From positions 62,001 to 126,000 of the forward strand of contig JADJNS010000020.1 of NCBI GenBank assembly GCA_016714225.1: a stretch of 64,000 bases of DNA, given 5' to 3'. The stretch comes from Archangiaceae bacterium (GTDB lineage Bacteria > Myxococcota > Myxococcia > Myxococcales > Myxococcaceae). The notes beneath the pieces are model-generated. The model was not told the DNA's origin and made no database searches. It was given only the letters and a program-made list of their open reading frames with translations. Numbering within the stretch: position 1 is the stretch's first letter; each line of letters begins with the position of its first letter. The translations under genes were made by a program, and so were the position numbers. Positions 44,178 through 52,749 of the stretch are shown here, piece after piece.

Positions 44178-45443
44178 TCAGGGGTTCACGGGGGCGCGGT
44201 TCTGGTCGCAGAAGTTGCCCGAGACGATGGTGGTGGCGCGCACGAACATCGGCCCGTAGACCCAGCGGTTGCAGACGAGGCGATTGGAGATGAGCTTCAC
44301 GTCGAGGGGGTCTCCGTAGGTCGCCTCGTTGTTGATGCCGCCGTACATCGTGTACGCGCCGCCGCTGAGCAGGTTGTCCTGCGCGGTGACGTGCTGGGCG
44401 CGGGCGAAGTCGCCGTAGATGGTGATGGCGCCCGAGAGCCCGCCGCCGCCCGAGGTCGGGGTGTTGGCGAGCAGCGCGGTGTTGTGGCGGAAGATGACTC
44501 CCGAAGCGCCGCCGTGGTTGCTGAAGCCCGAGTGGTGGTCTCCGGAGATGTGGCCGAGGTCGTGGCACCAGTTGTCTTCGGCGACGCCGCCTGCCTCCAT
44601 GCTGACGCAGTTGCCGACGCCCGAGATGTCGTTGCCCTTGACCAGCATGCCGGTGCCGCCGCCGTAGGCGTCGATCACGCCCTTGGCGGTGCGCGTGCCG
44701 CCGACGCAGCGGATGGTGTTGTGGATGATCGAGGCGTTGGTGCCGAGGTAGCCGTCTTGCGGGCGGCCGGCGCGAATGGTGATCACGCCCGACTGGCCGC
44801 CGCAGGCCGAGATGATCGAGTTCTTGATGGTGACGCCGGGGGCATCGATGACCATCTCACCGTTGATCTCCAGACCGTCGAGCACCGCGTTGCTGCCGGT
44901 TACGCGCAGGCGGCTGAAGTTCGCCTCCCACGCCCAGCCGCTTCCCGCGGTCAGCTGCTGCGGCACCTTCACGAACGTGGTGCCGGGCGCCGGGCCGGTG
45001 TTGGTCGAGTCGGGGTAGCCGCACGCCGACGGCAGCGCCGCGCAGTTGGTCATGCCGCCGTCGGTGCCCGAGGCGATGCCGCCTCCCGAAGCGGTGCCTC
45101 CCGCCGTCCCACCGGCGCTTCCTCCGGCGCGGCCGCCGGCGCTCCCTCCCGCGGTGCCTCCTGCACTTCCTCCGGCGCGGCCTCCTGCACTTCCTCCCGC
45201 GGTGCCTCCTGCACTTCCTCCCGCGGTGCCTCCTGCACTTCCTCCGGCGCGGCCTCCTGCACTTCCTCCCGCGGTGCCTCCTGCACTTCCCCCCGCGGTG
45301 CCTCCTGCACTTCCTCCCGCGGTGCCGCCGGCGGTGCCACCGGCGCCGGCGTCGCCTGAGGGCGGGTCCATGGTGCCGTCGCAGGCGGGAGTGAGGAGCA
45401 GCGCGACGACGATGACCGAGCGGGTGAGTTGGGAGGCGTTCAA
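44178..45443 (-). CDS. Lipoprotein with Gly-rich repeat and parallel beta-helix domain
   Basis: 421 residues from a TTG at 45443 that has AAGGAG 7 bases upstream; no ATG or GTG is better placed. Lipobox is TPAC (about residue 22). Residues about 35-135 are a Gly/Ala/Ser/Thr tract built from an 8-residue unit. The rest (about 150-420) has the right-handed beta-helix look of pectate-lyase-like proteins (DGLEINGEMVIDAPGVTIKNSIIS and repeated N-turn motifs). It may bind or cleave polysaccharide; no catalytic residues can be named. It is divergent from the metallophosphoesterase-like gene. Confidence 0.82.
   Translation of the reverse strand: MNASQLTRSVIVVALLLTPACDGTMDPPSGDAGAGGTAGGTAGGSAGGTAGGSAGGTAGGSAGGRAGGSAGGTAGGSAGGTAGGSAGGRAGGSAGGTAGGSAGGRAGGSAGGTAGGTASGGGIASGTDGGMTNCAALPSACGYPDSTNTGPAPGTTFVKVPQQLTAGSGWAWEANFSRLRVTGSNAVLDGLEINGEMVIDAPGVTIKNSIISACGGQSGVITIRAGRPQDGYLGTNASIIHNTIRCVGGTRTAKGVIDAYGGGTGMLVKGNDISGVGNCVSMEAGGVAEDNWCHDLGHISGDHHSGFSNHGGASGVIFRHNTALLANTPTSGGGGLSGAITIYGDFARAQHVTAQDNLLSGGAYTMYGGINNEATYGDPLDVKLISNRLVCNRWVYGPMFVRATTIVSGNFCDQNRAPVNP
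45100..45345. repeat. 24-bp tandem repeat encoding a Gly/Ala-rich tract
   Basis: Multiple copies of a 24-base unit (CCTCCTGCACTTCCTCCCGC and variants with CGGCGCGG) are present, each giving eight residues of GGTAGGSA or GGRAGGSA on the minus strand. Copy number is prone to change by slippage. It lies within the linker of the lipoprotein gene. Confidence 0.9.
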
Positions 45444-45552
45444 AGGTGGGCTCCTTGAAGAGGGTCGAAGGCCGACTGAGCAAGCGCCGCGCCCGGGTGC
45501 AGCGCCGCCCAAGCCGGCGGAAGCGAAGGGCGCGCGCGGCGTGCGCCTCGCC

Positions 45553-45576
45553 CCCTGTCAGTGCCGACTGACAGGG
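45553..45576. promoter_or_regulatory. Perfect palindrome in a divergent promoter region
   Basis: CCCTGTCAGT and ACTGACAGGG, arms of 10 bases around the loop GCCG. It sits between the divergent lipoprotein gene (start 45443) and the metallophosphoesterase-like gene (start 45632), where an operator would be expected. It could also be a terminator, but no T-run follows. Confidence 0.55.
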
Positions 45577-45631
45577 CCTGGAGCCTTTCGCGCCACTGGA
45601 CCCCCCGGTGGGCCTCGCCGACAATCTGCCG

Positions 45632-46633
45632 GTGCGGCGCAGCGCGGCGTTCTTCTGCATCGGCTGGCTGGGCTGCCTTGCGCCGCCGCTCTCACTCGAG
45701 GGCAAGGAGTGCTCGGTCGAAGACCCCTGCCCCGCGCCGTACACCTGCGAGGGCGCGACCGGCGCTCACCGGGGCACGTGCCGGAGTGCCGCCACGCCGT
45801 TCGTCACGGTCGCGGCAGCGGGCTCCATCGCGTGCGACCCGAGCTGGCCCGAGTTCAACCACGGCGACGGGCAGGCCGGGGCGTGCCAGATGAAGGCGAC
45901 CGCGGCGCTGCTCGAGGCGATCGCTCCCGATGCGGTGCTGGTGCTCGGCGACACGCAGCGGTCGGCCGGCTCGCTGTCCGAGTACCGCGCCTCGTATGAC
46001 CTCGCGTGGGGGAAGTTCAAAGACGTCACCCGACCCACTCCGGGCACCGCTGACTACTTCTCGCAGGGGCTGGGCTACTTCGGCTACTTCGGCCAGAACG
46101 CCGGCCCCGGCGGCCGCGGCTACTACAGCTTCGACCTGGGGGCGTGGCACCTCGTCTCGCTGAACGGTGAGTGCGCGCAAGCCGGCGGGTGCGAAGCGGG
46201 CTCGCCGCAAGAGACCTGGCTGCGAGAAGACCTCGCGGCCAGCGCCGCGAAGTGCGTGCTCGCGTTCTGGAAGGGCCCCCGGTTCTCGTCGCGCCAGAGC
46301 GACGAGGCGTACGCCGCGCTCTGGTCGGCGCTCTACCAGGGCGGCGCCGAGCTGGTGCTCAACGGCGGCATGAAGCAGTACGAGCGCATCGGCCCGACCG
46401 CTCCCGACGGCGGCGCCGACCCGGCGCGCGGCCTGCGCACCTTCGTGGTGGGCACCGGTGGGCTGGGCGGCTTCGACGGCTTCAACACCCTGCTGCCCAC
46501 CAGCGAGCTCGCGCACACCGACACGCACGGCGTGCTCGAGCTGACGCTGCTGCCCACCCGCTACCGCTTTCGGTTCCGCGCCGCGCTGGGCGATGCCTTC
46601 ACCGACGAGGGCGACGGCGAGTGCCACGACTGA
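45632..46633 (+). CDS. Metallophosphoesterase-like lipoprotein with lost metal ligands
   Basis: 333 residues. Signal with lipobox at WLGC (Cys15) gives this GTG start; an in-frame GTG at 45608 is the alternative. The fold matches purple-acid-type phosphoesterases: AAGSIACDP (usual motif has D for S), VLVLGDTQ (usual GDNQ), LVSLNGEC, FWKGPRFSS (usual HHPRFSS) and LNGGMKQYER (usual NGHDHDYER). GIREFVVGTGG-like ending is kept as GLRTFVVGTGG. Most of the two-metal site is replaced, so it is probably not catalytic. It may have become a binding protein. Confidence 0.75.
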   Translation: MRRSAAFFCIGWLGCLAPPLSLEGKECSVEDPCPAPYTCEGATGAHRGTCRSAATPFVTVAAAGSIACDPSWPEFNHGDGQAGACQMKATAALLEAIAPDAVLVLGDTQRSAGSLSEYRASYDLAWGKFKDVTRPTPGTADYFSQGLGYFGYFGQNAGPGGRGYYSFDLGAWHLVSLNGECAQAGGCEAGSPQETWLREDLAASAAKCVLAFWKGPRFSSRQSDEAYAALWSALYQGGAELVLNGGMKQYERIGPTAPDGGADPARGLRTFVVGTGGLGGFDGFNTLLPTSELAHTDTHGVLELTLLPTRYRFRFRAALGDAFTDEGDGECHD

Positions 46634-46669
46634 AGGTGAACGTCGGTGGGCCGGGTGGGCCCAGCTGCG

Positions 46670-46745
46670 AAACCGAGCAGGGTTCGACATGCTCACCCTG
46701 CGCGGTTTCACTCGCTGGTGCGCTTCGCCCCCTCAGGGTGAGCCC
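46670..46745 (-). repeat. Dispersed intergenic element, copy 4 (fragment)
   Basis: Read on the minus strand it has CAGGGTGAGC and GTCGAACCCTGC, the start of copies 1 and 3. CTCACCCTG and CAGGGTGAG form an inverted pair around it. It lies between the convergent phosphoesterase-like and kinase genes and overlaps the kinase stop codon by a few bases. Confidence 0.6.
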
Positions 46746-48187
46746 TGCGCGCCCAGGTCGACCTTGAGGGTCTTGGTCTTGCGCGGCTCGAGCTGCACGT
46801 CGAGGGTGCGGTGCGCGTTCAGCTCTTTGTTCACCAGCATCACCCGGTGGGTGCCGCTCGGCAGCGAGAACGCCGGCATCGGCGTCACGCCGAGGTACTG
46901 CCCGTCGACGTAGACCTCGGCCCACGGAGACACCCTCACCCACAGCTGGCCTGCTACCGCCACGCTCGCGACCGGGGGGCGACGCTTGTGCACGGGCGGC
47001 ACCGCGACCGCCTCGGGGCCCGGCGCAACCGAAGGCTCGTCGGGCGCCGGCTTCGCCGCCACCTCGGCGGGCACATCGACCGGCGGCGCGCTCGGCGCCG
47101 GGGTGTCGCGCGGCACGAAGAAGAAGACCAGCACGCCCCCCACCGCTGCGACCGACGCGGCGCCCAGCGCCCACCTCGGCCAGGCCGCGCCGCGTGGCGC
47201 TGCTTCGGCGGCGAGCGTGGGAGACCGCTCGACGTGGGCGAAGGCCCCCTCGCCCTCGAGCGCCTCGATGAAGCGCTTCAGCGCAGGCGTCGACCCGACC
47301 AGCTCCGCGAGCACGTCTTCCAATGAGCGAACTCCGGCGGGCCGCCTGGTGGGGTCGCTGCTGAGCGCGGCGGCCACCCAGTCGTCGACCGCCGACGGCA
47401 CTCCCGGACGAAGCGCCGACATGCGCACCGGCACCGAGAACAGCGTGGCGCGCAGGAGCTCGGCCTCGGTGCGCCCGTCGAAGGGGCGGGTGCCGGTGAA
47501 CAGCTCGTAGAGGGTGGCGCCGAGCGAGAACACGTCGGAGCGCACATCGGCGGCGTGCCCCTCGTAGAGCTCTGGGGCGAGGTAGCCGAACTTGCCCTGC
47601 ACCGAGCCGCTGCCGGTGGTGCTGCCGTTGCCTTCGAGCCGGGCCAGGCCGAAGTCGGCGAGCTTGGCGCAACCGTCGCGCCCCACCAGCACGTTCTCGG
47701 GAGACACGTCGCGGTGCACGATGCCCTGCCCCGCGCCCTCGGGCGAAGCCGGCCTGGCGTGCGCGTAGCCCAGGCCGCGGCACAGCTGCAGCGCGAGCTC
47801 GCACGCGGCGTCGATGGGAAACGGCCGCTGCGCGGCGAGCGCGGCGGTCGAGAGCTGGCGCAGGCTCCAGCCGTCGACGTACTCGAGGGCGAGGTACGGG
47901 CCGTCGCGATCGCTTCCGGTGGCCCTCACCGCGACGATGTTCTGGTGCTGCAAGAGCTCGCCGATGCGCGCCTCGCGCTCGAAGCGCTTCACCCACTCGC
48001 GCTGCCGCGAGAGGTGACGGTGGGGCCGCTTGAGCGCCACCAACTCGGAGCGCCCCGCATGGCGCCAGCGGGCGAGAAAGACCTCGCCCATGCCTCCCGC
48101 GCCGATCAACCGTACGGGCTCGAACGAGGTGCGGGGCCGCAGGGCGAACACCGCCGCGATGCTACTTTTGCCCTCGACGAGCGCCAA
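46733..48187 (-). CDS. Ser/Thr protein kinase with C-terminal PEGA domain
   Basis: 484 residues. Kinase domain about 20-290: GAGGMGEV loop, VALKRPH lysine, HRDVSPENVL, DFGLA, GKFGYLAPELYEG. A transmembrane helix (about 336-354) follows, then a Pro-rich linker and a PEGA domain (about 410-480, LWVRVSPWAEVYVDGQYLGVTPMPAFSLPSGTHRV). It would put the kinase inside and PEGA outside. The TTG at 48187 overlaps the EBP gene by 26 bases; a GTG at 48151 is the other choice. The pair with the upstream EBP suggests one signalling unit. Confidence 0.92.
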   Translation of the reverse strand: MALVEGKSSIAAVFALRPRTSFEPVRLIGAGGMGEVFLARWRHAGRSELVALKRPHRHLSRQREWVKRFEREARIGELLQHQNIVAVRATGSDRDGPYLALEYVDGWSLRQLSTAALAAQRPFPIDAACELALQLCRGLGYAHARPASPEGAGQGIVHRDVSPENVLVGRDGCAKLADFGLARLEGNGSTTGSGSVQGKFGYLAPELYEGHAADVRSDVFSLGATLYELFTGTRPFDGRTEAELLRATLFSVPVRMSALRPGVPSAVDDWVAAALSSDPTRRPAGVRSLEDVLAELVGSTPALKRFIEALEGEGAFAHVERSPTLAAEAAPRGAAWPRWALGAASVAAVGGVLVFFFVPRDTPAPSAPPVDVPAEVAAKPAPDEPSVAPGPEAVAVPPVHKRRPPVASVAVAGQLWVRVSPWAEVYVDGQYLGVTPMPAFSLPSGTHRVMLVNKELNAHRTLDVQLEPRKTKTLKVDLGAQGSP

Positions 48188-49496
48188 GGCGCCGGCCGAG
48201 GCGATGCCGCTCGAAGAGCTGGTAGAGGTGCACCCGGTTGAGGCCCGACCGCCGCGCCGCCTCAGAGACGTTGCCCTCGCAGGCCTCGAGCAGCTGCAGC
48301 AGGTAGCCCCGCTCGAGCTCGGCGAAGAGCCGCTCTTTCTGCGGTCGAAAGGTCTGGTCGAGGTTCCACGCGTGGGGGCCGCCGGCCGGCGCCGCGTCGG
48401 GCCTCACGGGCTCAGGCAGGTTCAGCGCCGCGCGCATCACCGCGTTGCGGAGCTCGCGCACGTTGCCGGGGTACTCACCCTGCTTGAGCGCCTCGAGCAC
48501 ACCGGGGGCGAGCGCCGGCCCGCCGGGGAGCTCGCCGAGAAAGTGGAGCACCAGGCGGGGAATGTCTTCGCGCCGGGCGCGCAGCGGCGGCAGCTGCAGC
48601 GTCAGCGCCGACAGCCGGTGGTAGAGATCGGCTCGAAACGTGCCGGCGTTGACCATCGCCTCGAGCGGGCGGTGGGTGGCGGCGATGACGCGCACGTCGA
48701 GGGCGCGCGCTTCGCCCGAGCCGAGCCGCTGCACCTGCTTGCGCTCGAGCACGCCGAGCAGCTTGGGCTGCAGCTCGAGGGGCAGCTCGCCGACCTCGTC
48801 GAGAAACAGGGTGCCGCCGTCGGCGCGCTCGAACGCTCCGGGCTGCGCCGCGCGCGCGTCGGTGTAGGCGCCCTCTTCCCTGCCGAACAGCTCGGCCTCG
48901 GCGAGGCCGTGGGCGAGCGCGCCGCAGTCGACCACCACCAGCGGCCGGTCGGCGCGCGGGCCGGCGCTCACCAGGGCCTCGGCGGCGAGCTCTTTGCCGG
49001 TGCCGGTCTCGCCGAGCAGCAGCACCGGCGCGTCGGCCTTCGCGGCCCGGTCGAGCAGCTGGTAGAGCTGGCGCATCGGCAGCGAGCTGCCCAAGAGGCC
49101 GAAGAAGGCCTCGGCCTCTGAGAGCGGGCGCTCTTCGAAGTCGTCGGTGGCCTGCACCTTGATGACCGAGTGGCCCAGGGTGATGGCGTCGCCATCTTCG
49201 AGCCAGGCCTCGGTGACGCGACGCTCGCGCAGGTAGACGCCGTTCTTCGAGCCCAGGTCGCGCACGCGAAGGCCTTCGAGGTCCGACCACAGCTCGCAGT
49301 GCAGCGCGCTGACGGTGCGGTCGGCGAGCTGAAAGGCAGCGGCGGGGGCGCTGCCCAGGAGCACGCGCGGCAGGGTGACCGTGGCGGTCTGGCGAGCGCA
49401 CGGGCCGGCGGTGACCTTGAGCGAGAGCACCGGGTTCTGAACGGCGCGAGCGGAGCCGCCCTTCAAGGTGACCAGCCGCGTGGTGAGCTGCTTCAT
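48162..49496 (-). CDS. FHA-domain sigma-54-activator-like regulator with altered GAFTGA loop
   Basis: 444 residues. FHA domain at about 45-110 (TVSALH, VRDLGSKNGVYLR). AAA+ domain with Walker A GETGTGKE (162), Walker B FLDEVGELP, and a helix-turn-helix end (NVSEAARRSGLNRVHLYQLF). The loop that contacts sigma-54 reads GAYTDA (209-214) instead of GAFTGA, which probably weakens or removes sigma-54 contact. The downstream kinase overlaps it, so they are cotranscribed. The ATG at 49496 is divergent from the next gene. Confidence 0.9.
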   Translation of the reverse strand: MKQLTTRLVTLKGGSARAVQNPVLSLKVTAGPCARQTATVTLPRVLLGSAPAAAFQLADRTVSALHCELWSDLEGLRVRDLGSKNGVYLRERRVTEAWLEDGDAITLGHSVIKVQATDDFEERPLSEAEAFFGLLGSSLPMRQLYQLLDRAAKADAPVLLLGETGTGKELAAEALVSAGPRADRPLVVVDCGALAHGLAEAELFGREEGAYTDARAAQPGAFERADGGTLFLDEVGELPLELQPKLLGVLERKQVQRLGSGEARALDVRVIAATHRPLEAMVNAGTFRADLYHRLSALTLQLPPLRARREDIPRLVLHFLGELPGGPALAPGVLEALKQGEYPGNVRELRNAVMRAALNLPEPVRPDAAPAGGPHAWNLDQTFRPQKERLFAELERGYLLQLLEACEGNVSEAARRSGLNRVHLYQLFERHRLGRRLGARRGQK

Positions 49497-49525
49497 CGCG
49501 AGGCCGGCAAGGTAGCATCGAACGC

Positions 49526-50173
49526 ATGTGGGCCCTGACGCTCATCGCCGCGCTGGGCACCGCCAACCCGCAGCTGACGCAGGCGATGCAGAAGGTGGCC
49601 GCGCTCGACGAGGCGGCCGCGTTGGGCCTGCTCGACCAGGCCCAGCTGCGGTCGGGCAACACGGTGCACGACCTGGCGCTGATCGAGCTGTGGCGTGGCC
49701 TCGCCCACGCGGGCTTGAGCCACACCGAGGCCGCCCAGCGCGCGTTCGACGCCGCGCTGCAGCTCGAGCCCGCACTCACCCTGCCCGACTCGACCTCGCC
49801 GCTGGTTCGCTCGTGGTGGGAAGCGGCGCAGCGCAGGCGGCCGGCGCCGATCGTGCTGGTGCCCGCCGAAACGTCGACGCCGCCGCCCGCGCCGGTGGCG
49901 GTGGTGAGCGAGCCCGCCCGCCCGAAGCTCAGAGGAAGGCTGACCGGGGCGGCGCTGTGGGTGAGCGCGGCAGCGTGCCTTGGCCTGTCGGTGTGGCTGG
50001 GCCTCTCGGCGGTGCAGCACCACGGGCTGGCGGTGGCCGAGCCGTCGGTCGGCAAAGCCCTCGCCCTGCAGAAGACCGCCGAGACAGAGGCCATCGGCAC
50101 CAGCGCCCTCATCGCGGGCGGGGTGGCGCTCGGCGCCCTGGGCGGCGTGCTGTGGGGGTTCGACCTGCTCTAA
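49526..50173 (+). CDS. Membrane protein with N-terminal helical repeat
   Basis: 215 residues. Residues 1-13 form a signal peptide. About 20-90 look like a TPR-like helical pair (HTEAAQRAFDAALQLEPAL). Two hydrophobic helices are near 140-162 and 190-212. So it is probably a periplasmic helical-repeat protein anchored at its C-terminus. No family recognised. It is divergent from the FHA regulator gene by 29 bases, which suggests a functional link. It runs convergently into the cold-shock gene. Confidence 0.7.
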   Translation: MWALTLIAALGTANPQLTQAMQKVAALDEAAALGLLDQAQLRSGNTVHDLALIELWRGLAHAGLSHTEAAQRAFDAALQLEPALTLPDSTSPLVRSWWEAAQRRRPAPIVLVPAETSTPPPAPVAVVSEPARPKLRGRLTGAALWVSAAACLGLSVWLGLSAVQHHGLAVAEPSVGKALALQKTAETEAIGTSALIAGGVALGALGGVLWGFDLL

Positions 50174-50278
50174 AGGTCGCGCTTGCTGCAGTGGAACCGC
50201 CCGCAACCTGACCGCGGGCGCCCTACGCCACCGCCGCAGCTCGCGCGCGGCGGTGACGGGGACTTTCACTTCAGAGAC

Positions 50279-50485
50279 TTACGCGACCGGTCGAACGTTC
50301 GCGGCCTGCAGACCCTTGGGGCCCTTGGTCACGTCGAACTCGACCTGCTGCCCCTCGGCGAGGGTGCGAAAGCCGTCGGCCTGAATCGCGGTGTGATGCG
50401 AGAAAACGCCTCCGCCTCCACCCGACTGAGTGATGAAGCCAAAGCCCTTCGCGTCGTTGAACCACTTCACAGTTCCAGTTGCCAT
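50279..50485 (-). CDS. Cold-shock-domain protein (CspA family)
   Basis: 68 residues, a single cold-shock domain. RNP1 is KGFGFI (residues 13-18) and RNP2 VFSHHTAI (about 27-34), with QVEFDVTKGPKGLQAANV at the end. It binds single-stranded RNA and DNA as an RNA chaperone. The Gly run GGGGG in the loop before RNP2 is longer than usual. A structured leader lies upstream (50504-50558). Confidence 0.95.
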   Translation of the reverse strand: MATGTVKWFNDAKGFGFITQSGGGGGVFSHHTAIQADGFRTLAEGQQVEFDVTKGPKGLQAANVRPVA

Positions 50486-50503
50486 GTTCAACTTTCTTAG
50501 AGC

Positions 50504-50558
50504 CGCTCGCAGATTGGAGCGACATCGCTCGGCTTGAGCGATGAGGCCCCTTAAGGGG
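50504..50558 (-). promoter_or_regulatory. Structured leader of the cold-shock gene
   Basis: On the minus strand, in order, a 12-base palindrome CCCCTTAAGGGG, a hairpin CATCGCTC/GAGCGATG (8 pairs, loop AAGCC) and a hairpin CGCTC/GAGCG with an 8-base loop. The repeated CGCTC and GAGCG arms allow alternative pairing. Such leaders in csp genes often switch structure with temperature; that is inference. Confidence 0.6.
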
Positions 50559-50613
50559 AAGCCGGGCGGAAAGCCAGCCCCCCGGGCGGCGTTCGCGACC
50601 CGCCGGGCTCGCT

Positions 50614-51543
50614 TCAGGGGGTCAACGCGAACTGGAGCGCGGCACCGACCGCGGCCATCTGAGCGGCGGCGCACTGCTCGGCGGTCGCGCGGGGGCTGTC
50701 TGGGTAGACCTCGGTGGTGGTGGTGTAGCGAGCGGCGGTCATGCCGGCGCAGAGGCCGAGCTTCTTGAACGGGTAGTTGATGACGCCCGGAGCAACGACC
50801 GGCGAGCCGATGATCTGGCCGCGGTGATCGGCCGGGGCGATGTGGGTGACCCTGGCGACCTCGGCGATCACCGCGCTCTGGAAGCGGGGCTGCGGGTTCT
50901 CGCTGTCGCCGACCAGGTAGAACCCGTCGGGAATCTCTCCGGGCTCGTGCTCGACGCCGTCGCGGGCGGAGAGCGCGGGGCGAAACTCCGTCTCGTCGGT
51001 GTCGGTGGTCTCGTGCAGATCGACGTGCACCAGAAAACGATCGCGCAGAGGGGCGATCAGCCGCATGAGCGCGGCCGCCTCTTCCGCCTGGCTGTCGGGG
51101 CGAAACGAGCGGTTGGGGTCGATGGCGTTCACGTTCCACCGGTGAATGCGCTCGTAGGCCCAGGGGCTCACGCAGGGGGCGACGAGGAGATTGATGCGAC
51201 CCTGGTAGTCGGAGCCGTGCTGGTCGACGAACTGGAGGGCGCCGCGCACGCCGCTGGTCTCGTAGCCATGTACGCCACCCGTCACCAGGGCACAGGGAAG
51301 CTCATCGCGCCAGGGGCGGCTCTGAATGGCGAACAGGGCGTATTCGTCGGGCGGGTACCGCAGCCGCCCGTACTCCACCACCTCGAAGCGGGCGCGCAGG
51401 CGATCGATCTCGCGCACCACCTCTGCGTGGTAGCTGCGCCGGGCGGGCTGCCGGGCGCGCCAGGCCGACCGCTCGGCATCACCCCAGGGGCGGCCGGGCG
51501 TGCCGATGGGGTACGTCGCTCGGGTCGTGGTCGGGTCGCTCAC
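50614..51543 (-). CDS. M14-family carboxypeptidase
   Basis: 309 residues, no signal peptide. Zinc ligands: HGYE (about 94-97), and a His in DLHE (about 178). DPNRSF is the substrate-binding motif and TTTTEVY near 280 would hold the general-base glutamate. This matches small cytosolic M14 enzymes that act on peptides or muramyl peptides. The start is the GTG at 51543. It lies upstream of the cold-shock gene on the same strand; the 128-base gap holds the csp leader, so they need not be one operon. Confidence 0.9.
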   Translation of the reverse strand: MSDPTTTRATYPIGTPGRPWGDAERSAWRARQPARRSYHAEVVREIDRLRARFEVVEYGRLRYPPDEYALFAIQSRPWRDELPCALVTGGVHGYETSGVRGALQFVDQHGSDYQGRINLLVAPCVSPWAYERIHRWNVNAIDPNRSFRPDSQAEEAAALMRLIAPLRDRFLVHVDLHETTDTDETEFRPALSARDGVEHEPGEIPDGFYLVGDSENPQPRFQSAVIAEVARVTHIAPADHRGQIIGSPVVAPGVINYPFKKLGLCAGMTAARYTTTTEVYPDSPRATAEQCAAAQMAAVGAALQFALTP

Positions 51544-51610
51544 CCCCCGGGGTGTACTGTTTCGGCTGGAGTCACTTCAAGCTTGAGGGGCGAAGCCGCT
51601 TGCGCTGCGC

Positions 51611-52735
51611 TCAAGCGACGGCTGTCACCGCCACCGACGGGTGCCGCAGCAGCACGGCCGCCTGCTGCGGTGAGAACGCGGCGTCGGCCCCCACGTCGGT
51701 GCGGAACATGACGTTGTCCGGAGCGTCTTGGGTGTCGGGCAGCGGGTCGTCCATGTTCATGAAGTCGTCGCGGGTGTGAAAGAGCCCCAGGTAGTGCGCG
51801 AGCTCGTGCGACAAGGTGGTGCCGAGCGCGGCTCCGCCCGCTTGGGGCTCGTGGTTCACCCGTACGTCGCTCGTCGAGATCAGCACTCCGCTCCGAGGCA
51901 CACCAGGCGCGACCGCAGGGCCGGGCAGACCTCCGGCGGCCCCGGCGATCAGGCGCGAGCCCAGCACCTGGTCGGTGAAGTACACCCCCACCCCGTCGGG
52001 GTACGGGTTCGCCGCGAACGACTGCTCCATCTCGGCGACGCTCTTCGGCGCGCTGGGCATCGACGGCAGGTCGTCGAACGTCACCTGCCCGATCTCGATG
52101 CCGGCTTTTTTGTACGTCTCGCTCAGCTTGGCGAGCATGTTGGCGATGACCTTCGAGTCTCGCGCGGTGGCCCTGGTGTAGCCCCCGCTGCCGTTGAAGA
52201 AGAGGTGCAGGTTCAAGCGGCCCGCGGTCGGCGCTTTCGGAGCCCGCTTGATGATGACGTCGAGCTTCACCGGCCCGTTCGCGGGCAGGTACTTGCCGCC
52301 CTCGTAGCGAAAGCCCTGAACCCGCACCTGCCAGCCCTTGCCGGGCCGCAGCTGCACCTTGGGGTTGTTGGGCAGCAGCACCGAGGCGCTGCCGGCACGC
52401 TCACCGAGCTCGGCGCGGTTGGGGCTCTGCCGCTCTTCGCGGTCGACCTCGAACGCGTCGGTGAAGCCGCCCTTCTTCGCAGCAGGGCCGTGCACCAGCT
52501 GCTGCGTGCCGTCGGTGACGTCGCTGATGACGTAGCTCACCTTCGGGTCACCGCGGGCCTGCACCACCACCCCGACCGCGTCGGGTGGCAGCACGAACGC
52601 CAGCGGCTCGCTCTTGCCATCGGCTCCCAGGGTGCCCGACCGCTGCACCAACTGCAGGCTCGACAGGGCGGGCCGTGCCTCGAGCCTGCCGGGCGCCACG
52701 GCGCGCCGCGCTCCATTCGCTGACGCTCGTCTCAT
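51611..52735 (-). CDS. Metzincin (pappalysin-like) metalloprotease
   Basis: 374 residues. The zinc site is HELAHYLGLFHT (HExxHxxGxxH) near 325, and NMDDP is the Met-turn. The N-terminal region (about 60-200) looks like one or two beta sandwiches (VGVVVQARGDPKVSYVISDVTDG), possibly a prodomain or binding module. There is no typical signal peptide at the ATG at 52735, so the start may be further in or export may use another path. It lies 14 bases below the trypsin-like gene. Confidence 0.88.
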   Translation of the reverse strand: MRRASANGARRAVAPGRLEARPALSSLQLVQRSGTLGADGKSEPLAFVLPPDAVGVVVQARGDPKVSYVISDVTDGTQQLVHGPAAKKGGFTDAFEVDREERQSPNRAELGERAGSASVLLPNNPKVQLRPGKGWQVRVQGFRYEGGKYLPANGPVKLDVIIKRAPKAPTAGRLNLHLFFNGSGGYTRATARDSKVIANMLAKLSETYKKAGIEIGQVTFDDLPSMPSAPKSVAEMEQSFAANPYPDGVGVYFTDQVLGSRLIAGAAGGLPGPAVAPGVPRSGVLISTSDVRVNHEPQAGGAALGTTLSHELAHYLGLFHTRDDFMNMDDPLPDTQDAPDNVMFRTDVGADAAFSPQQAAVLLRHPSVAVTAVA

Positions 52736-52749
52736 GGGCTCACCGGCCT

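Noticed and set aside
45100..45345. Possible CRISPR array
   Set aside because: The units are contiguous, without unique spacers, and code in frame for a Gly/Ala tract.
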